Origin: Paragyromitra xinjiangensis
Taxonomy: Eukaryota > Ascomycota > Pezizomycetes > Pezizales > Discinaceae
Assembly (NCBI GenBank): GCA_038503065.1
Contig: JBCAMK010000010.1
Span: 1,364,001 to 1,428,000 of the forward strand
DNA: 64,000 bases
Reading direction: 5' to 3'
Under the pieces are notes generated by a model that did not search any database, was not told the origin of the DNA, and saw only the letters and a list, made by a program, of their open reading frames with translations. Positions 11,009 through 21,681 of the stretch are shown in pieces (positions within the stretch are counted from its first letter, which is position 1; every line of letters starts with the position of its first letter). Position numbers and translations under genes: made by a program.

Positions 11009-13021
11009 ATGGCCCAGCCACCTGCTACCCGTTCCCCTGCATACGCAAAGTCTATTCTCAAAGTCTTGTTCATTTCGCTGATATTCGACTTGGTACGAGC
11101 CACCCTTCTCTTCCCCTCCTTCCCCCACCTTGCATGCATTAATTCACTTGCTTATTCGTCCGAAACTCATAGCTATCATTCACATTAATCCTTCCACTCT
11201 TCCCCCGCTTGCTCGACTTCTACAAAGCACAACCTAATAACGTCATCCTCGAATCAATTTTCACACACCTCAACACCTTCAAAGCATCCTTCCACCGTCC
11301 GATTTCCAGTCGCTTCGATGTAGTTCTCCTCGGCGGAGCTCTCGGCTCACTGTTCTCGCTCCTACAAGCTATTTCTAGCCCAATGCTAGGTGCGCTGAGT
11401 GACCGCTATGGGTTCGTCTCCAAGCTCTGCCCGAGCTCTACAATTAGGTCTACAGCTAACCTTCAATCCCGCGACGATGCAGACGAAGAACGGCGCTTCT
11501 CTACTCTATGCTTGGAAACATCGCCTCTGTCCTTCTCTGGGTCCTTGCTACCGATTTCCCTACTTTTCTCGCCTCTCGTATCGTGGGTGGACTCTCGGAA
11601 GGTAATGTACAGCTCGCGATCGCAATCGCAACAGATGTCTCAACTCCCGAAACCCGCGGCGCTACTCTCGCGCTCGTCGGCGTCGCATTTTCAATCGCAT
11701 TCACCTTTGGGCCCATGCTCGGTGCGCATTTGGCGAGCAAAACACTCACGTTGAAGATCAGCTCCGAAAATCCGTTTGCGACAGCAGCGCTGTTCAGTTT
11801 AGCGCTATTAGTGGTCGAAACGGCGTACTTGTATGTGAAATTGCCAGAGACGCGGCCAGTGCGTGAGGTTAAGGATCTATCGAACGAGACAAAGGCGGAG
11901 GAAAAGGTACGAGTGGAGGCCGCTGCAGCGGACAAAGCAAAGACTGGCTCGACTTTGCTCAATACGGCGCACTTTCTCTTCTTATTGATCTTCTCGGGAA
12001 TGGAGTTCAGTCTTCCGTTCATGACTTTCGACTTATTCAACTACACTTCCGTCGACTCTGGCAAACTTCTAGGCTTCATTGGGTTGCTTGCGTCGCTCCT
12101 TCAAGGATCTTTCGTGCGTAGGGCGAAACCAGCGACGGTGGTGAAGACGGGACTTGTGAGCGCCGCGGCGAGCTTCTTTTTGCTAAGCCGTGTGAATACT
12201 CAGAAGGAGTTGTATGTAGCAGCCGCGTTTTTAGCGGTGACAAGCGCGAGTGTGGTGACGGGATTGACGGCACTCGTGAGCTTGAAAATTGGGGAGAAGG
12301 AGAGGGGAAGGGTATTGGGTGGGTTTAGGTCTGCTGGTATGTACCAAGTTTTCTCCATTTTTTCCCGCCCCGGATAAAGAGGAGGGATGCAGGCGAGTAG
12401 AGTTGGGCACTGGTGGGGTTTGTTTAACTCTGGTTGAGTTTTTTGGGTGCCCCAATTCCACCCGTGCGCTTGTAGCTACGGGTGGTGATAACGGCCTTGT
12501 TGTCACCCACCGGTGTTTCTGGATTCTGAGCTATCGATGCCGACTCATTATCGTCCTCCACTAGTGATTCTAGACTTCAGGATGCGCCAACCAGACTAGT
12601 TCCCACATAAGCCTAGGCACGGGTTAGCATAGGTCAAGAACCTGGAAGCTAATCGTTTCACTAAAAATTTAGGTCAGATTGGACGCGCTACCGGACCTCT
12701 GCTTTTCTGTAAGTTTCTTTTCTCTCCAATATTTTTACGTCTTTCCCTTACCCCGCACGTCTTCTCCCGCTATTGTTGCTTCTCCCGAAAGATCACCGCG
12801 CCACTTGTTCCAACCATCGAGTCTCTTCCCCGTTGCAATAAGCCGTGGACTCGGGTTCCCGCACCTCGTTTCACAATCCCGGCCTTTCGTAGAGTTGCAG
12901 CTAACGGGGAGGTTTGATAGGCACACTATACTGGTGGGCGGGACGGCAAACGGCTTATATTGTTGGTGGGACGGGAATGGTTGGCGTTGCGACGTTGGTG
13001 TGGACTGGGTTGTCGGCGTAG
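11009..13021 (+). CDS. MFS transporter, MFSD10/TETRAN-like
   Basis: A 437-aa major facilitator protein similar in layout to MFSD10-type (tetracycline-transporter-like) carriers. Five exons: 11009-11092, 11173-11411, 11483-12336, 12673-12708, 12921-13021. The MFS motif A region reads GALSDRYGRR across the second splice, and the N-half conserved block is LASRIVGGLSEGNVQLAIAI. FGPMLGAHLA marks helix 5. The central loop (about residues 215-245) is charged and Ala/Glu-rich. The C-half contains SAGQIGRATGPLLFCTLYWW, split over the last two introns. The final introns are unusually long for this window (336 and 212 nt). Substrate is unknown; a plasma-membrane or vacuolar exporter role is only a family-level guess. 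Confidence 0.85.
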
Positions 13022-16000
13022 GCTAACGGATGGGAAATTGGAGGAAAGATAATATGTATGAGTTGGTAGCGGGAGTTGGGACATATTTTCGAGACATTGA
13101 CTTGTTGGCATGGGATTTGGCATTGCATGGTAAATATGATACCTATTTTAGCATTTACGAGTTGGATACCTAGAGAACGAGATATGGAATACATAATTTG
13201 GTTTATTATCTTCTGTTCCTGCAGATTATGAGTTTCAAAGGTGTCCAAAGTCCTATCCCGGGTTTCTTCTAGGAGCGAAATACGTTCACCGGTCTTGCAT
13301 TGGTTGGGAAATCTATGAGTTTAACTGCCTCATTTTTTTTTTATGAGATCAACAAATTAGCTGCAAGAATATGCAGAGCCTTGGGCAAGGACAACGCAGG
13401 AACAGATACATCGTAGTTGTTGGCTCGATAAGAGAGTCTCATCATTACATGTGCCTGTATGCAAAGATTGGTAGCTTCCCGGGTCGCTTCAGGATTAAAC
13501 TCAAAGTTGTGATGGACACGCCTTCCCGTCCCATACATCTCTCCAGAGGAGCAGCGAAGACTGCAGTCGATGCTTTCAGAATGATTCGTTATTACTGCTA
13601 CCCAATAAGAAAAAAATCTCGCAATCAACAGTGCCCAGTGTCTAGGACGTTCTTACTCGCCCAGAAAGTAAGATACTTACTATTTGTCGCCTCACCGCCT
13701 CTACCACGTCTACAGTTACCCCGATCCCACCTCGCACGCGGCATTATACAACCACAGCCCCCACGTGATGGTAGTACACATTATTATGCAGGTCCGAGAT
13801 ATTCAATCAAGCGCGCTGAACCATCAGTGCAGGCTGGACGAATCATCCCCTCTACGGTTACGTAGCGAACCAAAGCCATTTCCACGCCTTCAAGGACTTC
13901 TCCTGCGTCGGCCCGACCACGAAATAAATACCAGTCCTTTCACTCTATTAAGAGGCTTGATCTGGATAGGATCGTCCTCGTCGGCTTTCTGGTTTGCCTC
14001 GATTAACTGTGAGATAAGATTAGTAGGTGTCTTTAGAACCTCTGGCAAGTATCCTCGGCGGGAGCTAGCATATAGTAGGTTAGGTTCTTGTTATAGGTTT
14101 TGCTTCTTCAGCTATTGATGACGATCAGGCTCGGGAAGGGGCCCAGGTCTAGGGACGGCCGTAAGTTAATTCGGTGGTTTAGACTAAACTTCTGAGTGAT
14201 CTCTCCTGCAGATCAAAGGGTATGTACTCGATAATAAAAATGAGACCCCTGTTGTGGGGTAGTATCTGACGCTATTAGACTTATTGATGCCTGTAGCCTG
14301 TAGCCTTGAGATCTGGTTGATGCGGGGGCTTCTATAGAGTAGCAGTGCTATCAGTGTTAGGGCATTACTCGTCCGTTGGAAATTACTTGAATTTGCTTCA
14401 GGGTTGTACTAAGTCCTGGAGTCTAACATAGTGGAGTTTATGCGTTCTCGATGAAGGTAGCAATTTCGTCAGTTCCAAACTACTCATTCCAGTATCTCCA
14501 AGGCTATCGTCGTCATGGCATCGAAGACGATAGCTTGGAGTGTCTCCTCCTCAAAACTCAAGGTATCTCGTGCCCAGTACTTGGCTCCCATAACAATGAA
14601 ATTACCTCCCCATTATGTTTTACGACGAATCTCAAGCAACCAACTTTTAGACAATTTGGAAACACCATTTAGTAGAATGGCAGGTGTTTTCCAAAAGGCT
14701 ACTGTTAGGATACTCAAGCAGGGTAACCATCGAACAAGGCACAAATTCTCACTCGATTCAGGAGCACTTGGTAGTTTCTTCACGCTAACCTTGATAGCAG
14801 GTGTGCTGTCCCGCGTTGACGTCCCTGTGCTCAAGAGCTTAGAAGTAAACTGGTTTATTTGCTTTTGAAGTCTAGGAATTTGTATGTAGGGGAAGTGAGA
14901 AGGCTTTCCGGTGAACTAGATTGTGTCCTATCGTAGAAACGTATAGTAAACAAAAGAAATATCAGTGAGACGGGACTACATACCAGTGAAGGACGAGGGG
15001 TTTATGATGCAAAAGACTCCAAAAGCTGGATTGTTGATGTTACCTATTGGTAGTTCTCGAACATTTCACCCACACCATTGTAGAGTAGCTTCTATTCGAG
15101 TCTAAAGAAGACTAAAAAAAAGAAAAGTGAACTAAATCTCCAAGACGGCCGTCTCCGCGGCGTTTCACCACTTAAGCCATCCGAAGAGAAAGCTTCGCGA
15201 TGTGACACTAGGCCTATTTAATCATACCCGGAAAACCTTCCGACCGCCACAGGAGGCATCAGACACGGGTCGCGGGATAATAAATTTGGGAGTTCAGGCA
15301 GGTTTGATTCAGCTCAATGGAAGCGGTGGAATTTTGAAATGGTAGGACTAGGGGAGTTAGGCTGCAAGGCATGATAAACTTAGGGAATCAGGTTCAGTTA
15401 AGGGTAAAAGGGAGCGGGAAGTGATTTGCGCTCTTTCTTATCCCTCTCCTAGAGAACGGGTTGCTTTAATGGCCAGAGCTTATTTACGAGGTTACTGGTA
15501 ATAAGATAATAGTTGATCATTGCGAACCCCTTAGTAAAGTGCAAAAAGAGATTTTGCGAAATTTCAACTCATCCCTGCAGCGGTAGTAATTGGGTCATTG
15601 GGTGCACATTCCAAGTTGAGCCGAGGGATTGATTGGGCAGACCCGCTGCTTTGTTAAGGGAAGCGACATGGGATGTGAGTTGGAACCAGGTACAGTAGGC
15701 GATCCCTGATGCGCTATGCAGCCGCGGGACAGTTTGTTTATTTCGGCTTTGTTTCGTGAAACGGTTGGCGGGGACTAAAAGTGAAGAACTTGATACGAAA
15801 GCCATCTCTTCTACCCCGTTTTTCGGTATGTGCACGAGAGAAGTACTGGTGATGTCGTCCATCAGCTTATGATGGCGCTGAATTATTTGATCTTTCGAGG
15901 TACTCTACATGAAGAAATTGGGCAACTTGGCCCGCGATCTGTTTCAAAAGTACATAATGTCTTGGCGAGTGCAATTGGTCAATTTGGGCGCAATTAAAAG

Positions 16001-16589
16001 TCCGTCCTCGCTAGATCTAATCTAAGCGTTTCACAAACATTGCTACCGCTACCGAAGATGCTCATTACACACCCTACGCATGCAAAGCCCCTTCAAACAT
16101 CTTGATGTCTATTTTTCCCGAGCATCGTGCCCCTGTCGCCAGCCGAGACCTCCCGGGGCCATTGCTTTGCTGACGCAGGTTGACTGGTGGTGTTTGTTAG
16201 AGAGGGAGGAAAGCATCGTGGAGCATTCTATGGCCTCACCAACCGCCGTCATGTATATATGGCGCCCACCCCCTCCACCTTTACACGTTTCTTCTCACTA
16301 CAACTGCAGGCGCCTTCGTCTTCAGTTTCTATTTTACACATTTCCTCTTGGACAGCAATCACTCTTTTGTGCTTTCAAAGTGCCAGTCACTCATTAGAAC
16401 TATATTCTTCCCATTTTCAACTTAGCTGCCATAAAGCAGTGCTTTAATATCGCCCCCGTTTCTGAAAAATAGAAGGAAATCAGAATTCTATCTATCCTTG
16501 ACGTTTGCTTGCAGCCAATTTCCAACTTCGTCTGAAGCATCCTTTACGATCATCACTATCACTACTAGGCCGAGCCTATCTCAACCACA
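13022..16589. other. Gene-poor stretch, no supported gene
   Basis: 3.6 kb without a gene I can support. Both strands carry open frames up to 164 codons (13371-13865 plus, 13341-13628 minus, 15569-15862 minus), none with recognisable domains or neighbouring exons. A TATA-like element (TATATATGG, about 16254-16262) lies some 330 bp upstream of the CAP protein start and is followed by pyrimidine-rich DNA, so the last 350 bp is probably that gene's promoter and 5' leader. Confidence 0.45.
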
Positions 16590-17660
16590 ATGCGTTACTC
16601 TTCCACTTTTGCTGCTTTTGCAGCCTTTACAGCGACAGCTTTGGCTGTCCCCGTTCTCGACAGACGTGCGAATGTCGTGGTGACCGTTACTACCACTATT
16701 GCGTATGAAACCCAATCTTTATATATGAACCTTTGGAGGTGAATTAGATGCTAATGATCTGCTGGCTATAGCACGACCGTTACGAGCCTTGACCCCTCCT
16801 CCTCTATTTTCCCAGATCCTTTCGATGATGGCTATTACAGGCCTAGAAGGTCCAGATCCGCTATATCGACAATTACCTACACCCCGTCTGTTCCGACTAC
16901 CCCGACCACTACCCCGACCACTCCGACCACTCCAGCCACTCCGACCACTACCCCGACCACTCCAATCCCGACCACTCCGAGCACCATTACTTCCTCTTCC
17001 ACAACCCCAGTGACCACCCCAACGACCACCCCGACGACCACTCCAACGACCACCCCGACGACCGCCCCGACGACCACCCCGACGACCACCCCGGTCACGA
17101 CTACTACCCCGACAACTGCTCCGACTACTCCCGTCACTCCCTCCACTACTACATCCACGACTCCAGTATCTTCTCCTGTTGGTGATGCCTTCGCTGCTGA
17201 AGTTCTCAGTGTCCACAACAGTCTGCGTGCTCGCAACAGAGCTCCTCCTCTCACGTATAACTCTACTATAGCTGCGTTCTCCCAGACTGTCGTCCAGAAC
17301 TGTAGATTCCAACACTCTGGTGGCCCATATGGAGAGAATTTGGCCGCTGGATATAGTACTCCTACTGCCGCCATCAATGCGTGGTATGCCGAGGGCGCTA
17401 ACTATGATTTTTCCAATCCGGGATTTTCTGAAGCCACTGGCCATTTCACACAGGTAGTCTGGGTTGCTACTACACAGTTGGGATGCGCGATTCAAACCTG
17501 TAATGGTGCTAACGGCACTCCTGGTCAATTTTTGGCGTGCGACTATAATACTGGTGAGTGACCTCCACTTCTATGATCTCTTTGGTGCAGGGAATTAATA
17601 CTTTATGTCACAGGTAACGTCATCGGACAATTCGCACAGAATGTCCTTCCTCCTGCTTAA
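16590..17660 (+). CDS. Secreted CAP/PR-1 (PRY-like) protein with Thr/Pro stalk
   Basis: A 313-aa CAP-superfamily protein (SCP/TAPS, PR-1, yeast Pry). Three exons: 16590-16702, 16772-17553, 17614-17660. Residues 1-19 form a signal peptide ending at Ala-Leu-Ala, and VLDRR at about 21-25 is a Kex2-type processing site. Residues about 75-175 are a Thr/Pro-rich stalk of TTTP-like repeats, likely heavily O-mannosylated. The CAP domain follows: HNSLRARNRAPPL, GPYGENLAAGY, GHFTQVVW (CAP signature 1 with His and Glu-type cavity residues) and the C-terminal FLACDYNTGNVIGQF. Cysteines fit the usual disulfides. Yeast homologues bind and export sterols and fatty acids; here the role is inferred. The stalk's repetitive codons create long spurious antisense frames. 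Confidence 0.9.
16890..17165 (+). repeat. Coding minisatellite in the Thr/Pro stalk
   Basis: Degenerate tandem units of the kind ACCCCGACGACC and ACCACTCCG encode alternating Thr-Thr-Pro and Thr-Thr-Thr-Pro. They lie within exon 2 of the CAP protein gene. Copy number is likely variable between strains. Confidence 0.8.
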
Positions 17661-18999
17661 ACAGCTTCCATCATTACCGTCCATCGTGTGCGTCACTACC
17701 ACACAACTCTTATTCTGCAAGGCCAACTTTGATAGTTTCAGAAAAAGGGAGGGGGAGGGGGAAAAAAGCGTTATTGTTATGTGCCGGAACATTCCGCAAC
17801 GGCGCTTCTTGTTTGGGGGGTTTCTGGGAAATTCCCATAAAATTTCGTTTATTGGTTTTTTTCACACACACATTCTTTCTGCATCTTGCACAATCTTGAT
17901 TGGGCTCGTTGTTTTTTGTTTTGTTTTACTTCACTGTTTATAGTTTTTTTCTTCTCTTGGAACTTTCTGTGTGTGAATAAATTAGTATTACTTTTGCGAC
18001 TGGGCTGCTTCCTTCGTTCGGTTCTATGGTCTGGAATTAACAGATTCATAGAACAAAAAGCGTGCTTTGTTTCAATACCTGCTTGAATCTGTTTCCCGTT
18101 CGGTGAGTTATGAGGAACTTGAAACATGTTTGCCATGTTAATGCTTAGAGGTTGAAACAAGTGTTGTAGAGCGATGATAGTACCATATGTGGGCATAATC
18201 GTTTATGCAGCTGTTTTAAGATAGGTGCGTAGTTTACTCGTAGGGAGGTTCCCAATTTGGCAGTTTTCGGGTGGTTGGGTTCTGCATGGAACTACTTGGA
18301 TACTGCGCTTCCGAGTACTTCTACTAACTCCTGCTGGAGAACTACTATCTCGGGTCGTATTGTTTCAAGATGAATATCGTAAGAGGATAGGTCCGACGTA
18401 CTCATTGTGCAGGATTTAGTCGGGATAATATGCCATTGGCTATAGACTGCTAGAACTTCGGCTACGCTTTAGGCCCAGGGTACCTGATTTCGAGTTATGT
18501 TCTAACCTGAATTATGATAATAATGATGTGCCTCATATGGGTTTTGGTTAGGTCTATTGTACCAGACTTCATAAATACTAGTCCAAACTGGGCTTGTGGT
18601 TTAGCAGGGGTTTCGCTAGCATACTGAAGGGTTGGCCCAGGTGTTTCTTTACTGATAGTGATGGAAATTTTACACGAGAGTGCGAATCTAGAGATTAACA
18701 CCTCTATATGAGACAGTGTGGAGGATTAATATGATGTGACTGGGATGGACGTGGTTTGGAGTTTTTTCGAGGCTCACTCGGCAGTCCTTCGAAGGAAATT
18801 CCACGAATATAAAGGCCGGGTTCTTGGCAAACGTTGAAAGCGTGATTAAGGAAACCCAAGTTCACGGGTTAATGGGCACCGATGCTAAGCAAACGGATAC
18901 TATGGGGGAAGAGCGGGAAGATGGAAATAACAAAGGTGTTATGTACTCTGAATCAGTCATCAAAGCCAGGGGTTTTCTGCTAATGCTTGGGCTTAATAC
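17661..18999. other. Intergenic stretch, no supported gene
   Basis: Downstream region of the CAP gene, T-rich from about 17700 to 18000 (probable 3' UTR and terminator), followed by DNA with no recognisable gene. An open frame at 18824-19102 contains a piece (around FKWLSILEE) that may be the decayed N-terminal edge of the NACHT relic that follows, but this is weak. Confidence 0.4.
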
Positions 19000-20340
19000 G
19001 TTAGATAAGAAACGACGTGATGCATTCAAGTGGCTGTCCATTTTGGAGGAACGAGTTCATGGCTCCTCAAAGATTGGAGCTTTAATGACTAGATGTATCT
19101 AACTGGTTTAGGCCTCCTTTAGGCCTGGGTACGCGTAAGCTTGATTTTACCTTGGGGTTGTGCCATTAATGTTAGATAATGCTTTTATGTTTGCAGCTGG
19201 TGCGGGAAAGACAACCTTATGGTACTACCACCTGTCACTCAAACTTCATAGAATAACTTTATCTAAAATGGAGAATCTAATCTTAGTCCTAGAAACAGTA
19301 TCAGAAAGTTTACTTTATCTAGAAATTCCACGATTTCTTTAACCTACAACGACCTTAAGGAACAGTATAGTCCAGTAACATTCGTGGCAACCTTTATTAA
19401 ACAGATAGCTTGCACAAAGGAAGATTTACCGACAGAGCTTTTCAAGCTCTTTAACTACCACCACCACCACCACCAAAACGCCAGAAAGCCAAGCTATCCA
19501 GAGCTTCGTCAGCTATTCTCGGAAGCTGTAAACCCTTTTGACCGTGTCTTCGTTGTACTGGACGCCTTGGACGAATTTGACAGTCGACAAAGACCGGACT
19601 TCATATCGTTTCTTCGCAACATCGTTAAGTCTAAGGACGCGTCAAGCTTTTCGTCACCAGTCAAAAAGAACCAGATATCGAGCGGTCATTTACGGGTGCG
19701 CCAACAATTCAGATCGAGGCAACTAAGGATGCTGATGATATAGAGTCAATACCTTTGTTTCAATCCAACAATTATGGGAAAAATAAACCTTACTCTATGA
19801 TCTCACCCTCTACCATCGCAAAATTTCTTAACCTGCCATTGGTATCAAGTCGTTTGGCTAGAGGAAAATTAGACGAGAAAACTCAACAAAGGACAGTTTA
19901 ATAGCTATTCACCGGGCAGTGGGGATGGACTGCTTGGGAAGAGTATAGTGGGCTTGAAGGGCGACGAGGACCTAGTACAGCTTCTATGCGAAAACGAAGC
20001 AGATGTCAATTCTCCAGGCGGTGAGTATAGAAGCGTCTTGCAGGCTGCTTTTGTTAGTGGTAATGAAAAGCTGGTGCAGTTCCTATTCGAGAAGGGTGCA
20101 GAGGCTAAAGTGCAAGGGAAAACATTTATACAAAAGTTAGTGGAGATGTTGCTGGAACGCTCCAGAATTCAAACGCTCTAGAAATTGCCGCAATTACTGC
20201 TGGATAATGGAGCAGATGCGAACTCACGGGTGGCAATGTGCTACAACTCATGGCTTACATGGTAACTTGGAACTAGCGAAGCTGCTGCTAGAAAAATGGG
20301 GCGGATGTAAACATGAGGGGTAGGCCTTGGATAAGCAGCT
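19000..20340 (+). pseudogene. Decayed NACHT-ankyrin (STAND/NLR-like) gene
   Basis: Relic of a fungal STAND protein. A P-loop remnant AGAGKTTL lies at about 19196, preceded by an acceptor-like TTTGCAG. Next comes a stretch matching the NACHT core, including FVATFIKQIAC and DRVFVVLDALDEF (Walker B-like), at about 19380-19580. After a frame change near 19625-19650 the text continues as LFVTSQKEPDIERSF and GAPTIQIEATKDADDIES, a typical post-NACHT block. The winged-helix and spacer region is missing. Ankyrin-repeat remnants follow from about 19950 (DLVQLLCENEADVN, EKLVQFLFEKGAEA, GNLELAKLLLEK) in at least two frames with stops between them. No intact reading frame remains. Intact relatives act in non-self recognition and cell death in fungi. 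Confidence 0.8.
19457..19475 (+). repeat. CCA microsatellite
   Basis: A run of CCA triplets inside the NACHT relic, encoding a short His run in the surviving frame. It is probably a post-decay expansion. Confidence 0.7.
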
Positions 20341-21681
20341 AGAGTTACACGTAGTGATAAAGTGGTTAACTTGCTACGGAAGCATGGTGTGGCCGGGGAC
20401 TCGTGGTTTGCCGAAAGACTAGGTACTTGCCCCAACTTTGTCTGGAAAGATGCCCTAGATAATTGTGAGCTAATGATGATTTTGTCTTGAAATTTTTGCG
20501 GGTCACGAGTAAAAGGGGATTGATGTTAATTATTTCGGCTGACATTATTTCTCGGGAGGTTGCTCGGCGGGCGTGATATAATGCGTCACGTATACATGTA
20601 GTTAGGGTGACCGAGAGGGCGGCTAGAGAACGACATGTGCTCAATATAGATGCGCTCGAGAAGAAAGGCTGCGAGGAGGTGTGGTTGAGAGTATTAAGTC
20701 CTGCTTCACAGATAGTCACTCGTAAGCCCACAAGACGGATGTATCACATGCAAATTCGCTCGAGGAATTTGGCACTGCACGAGTGATTTTTCTCTATGTA
20801 CTCATTGTTTAGCTTCTTTATTATCTAGGAATCATAGGCCCTATTTCCATTGCATTTTAGCAGAAAGTGACATCGTAATTGGTTTAGCGATGTGCTGCAT
20901 TTTTTTTAAAAAAGTGTAACTACGGATTTGAAGCATCTGGTTCCCCTGTGGCGGGTCTTCTCATGACAGTTACATTGGGGCGCGGTTGGATGGGAGGCTT
21001 CGCCTATCGGTTATCACCTCGGGTGTTGACTTCATTTATTCTCCCCAGTCACAGAATCAACCCCACAAAGCACCAAATCGCATCGCTGATGTTTGTGGGG
21101 ATCGATGGAGGCTGAATGTTACCTCCAGTGGGGTTATCCTGCACCGATACATACGGTGACCCCTTCTCCCGACGCATCTGCAAGGCAAAGTACTCATTGA
21201 TAGGGCGGTCGTGATGACAGAACATTCTAAGAGGGAAATAAAATCTAAGACACGATCAAATCATGCAGTTACTCCGGTTGACCGGGCCAGAAGGCGTAGA
21301 CGTTCAGTTGAGAAGCCACTTGAGAAACGCACATGCTCAAGTTGACACTGGTGACCTCACCCCCCACTCTCCGGATCCCCGCCTTAGTCACTTAACTCCC
21401 TTCGTCCGCGCGCCCAAAAACCCACTCGCTCGCAATATCGTTTCGCCCTCCACCGAGATAGGGTTGTCGTATCTTTCCTCTGGTCCGAGATCGAGGTGCC
21501 CAAAAAGACTCGGAAGCTGAGAGAATAGAGGCGGAGAAGTGGGTGTGTGACCGTTTGAGTGAGTGATAGTTTATATTAAACCCTCTTCTACCTGTAATGT
21601 CGTATTTGTAGGACCTACCATTCTAGTCTTTAAGATATACTCCTTGCATATTGGTTATTTGATCCCATTTGTTAAAAAGCC
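20341..21681. other. Intergenic stretch, no supported gene
   Basis: 1.3 kb between the NACHT-ankyrin relic and the carnitine acetyltransferase gene. It carries one TACATGTA (20593). The proximal 200 bp before 21682 is the likely promoter and leader. No gene is supported. Confidence 0.45.

Noticed and set aside
13341..13865. Overlapping frames on both strands (164 and 95 codons)
   Set aside because: No recognisable protein, no exon chain, and both strands open over the same interval.
16719..17528. 269-codon minus-strand frame (and a 166-codon one at 16877-17377) rich in Gly/Arg/Val
   Set aside because: They lie antisense to the Thr/Pro minisatellite of the CAP gene; repetitive ACC/CCG codons leave the complementary frames open. 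No domain, and the sense strand has a clear family match.
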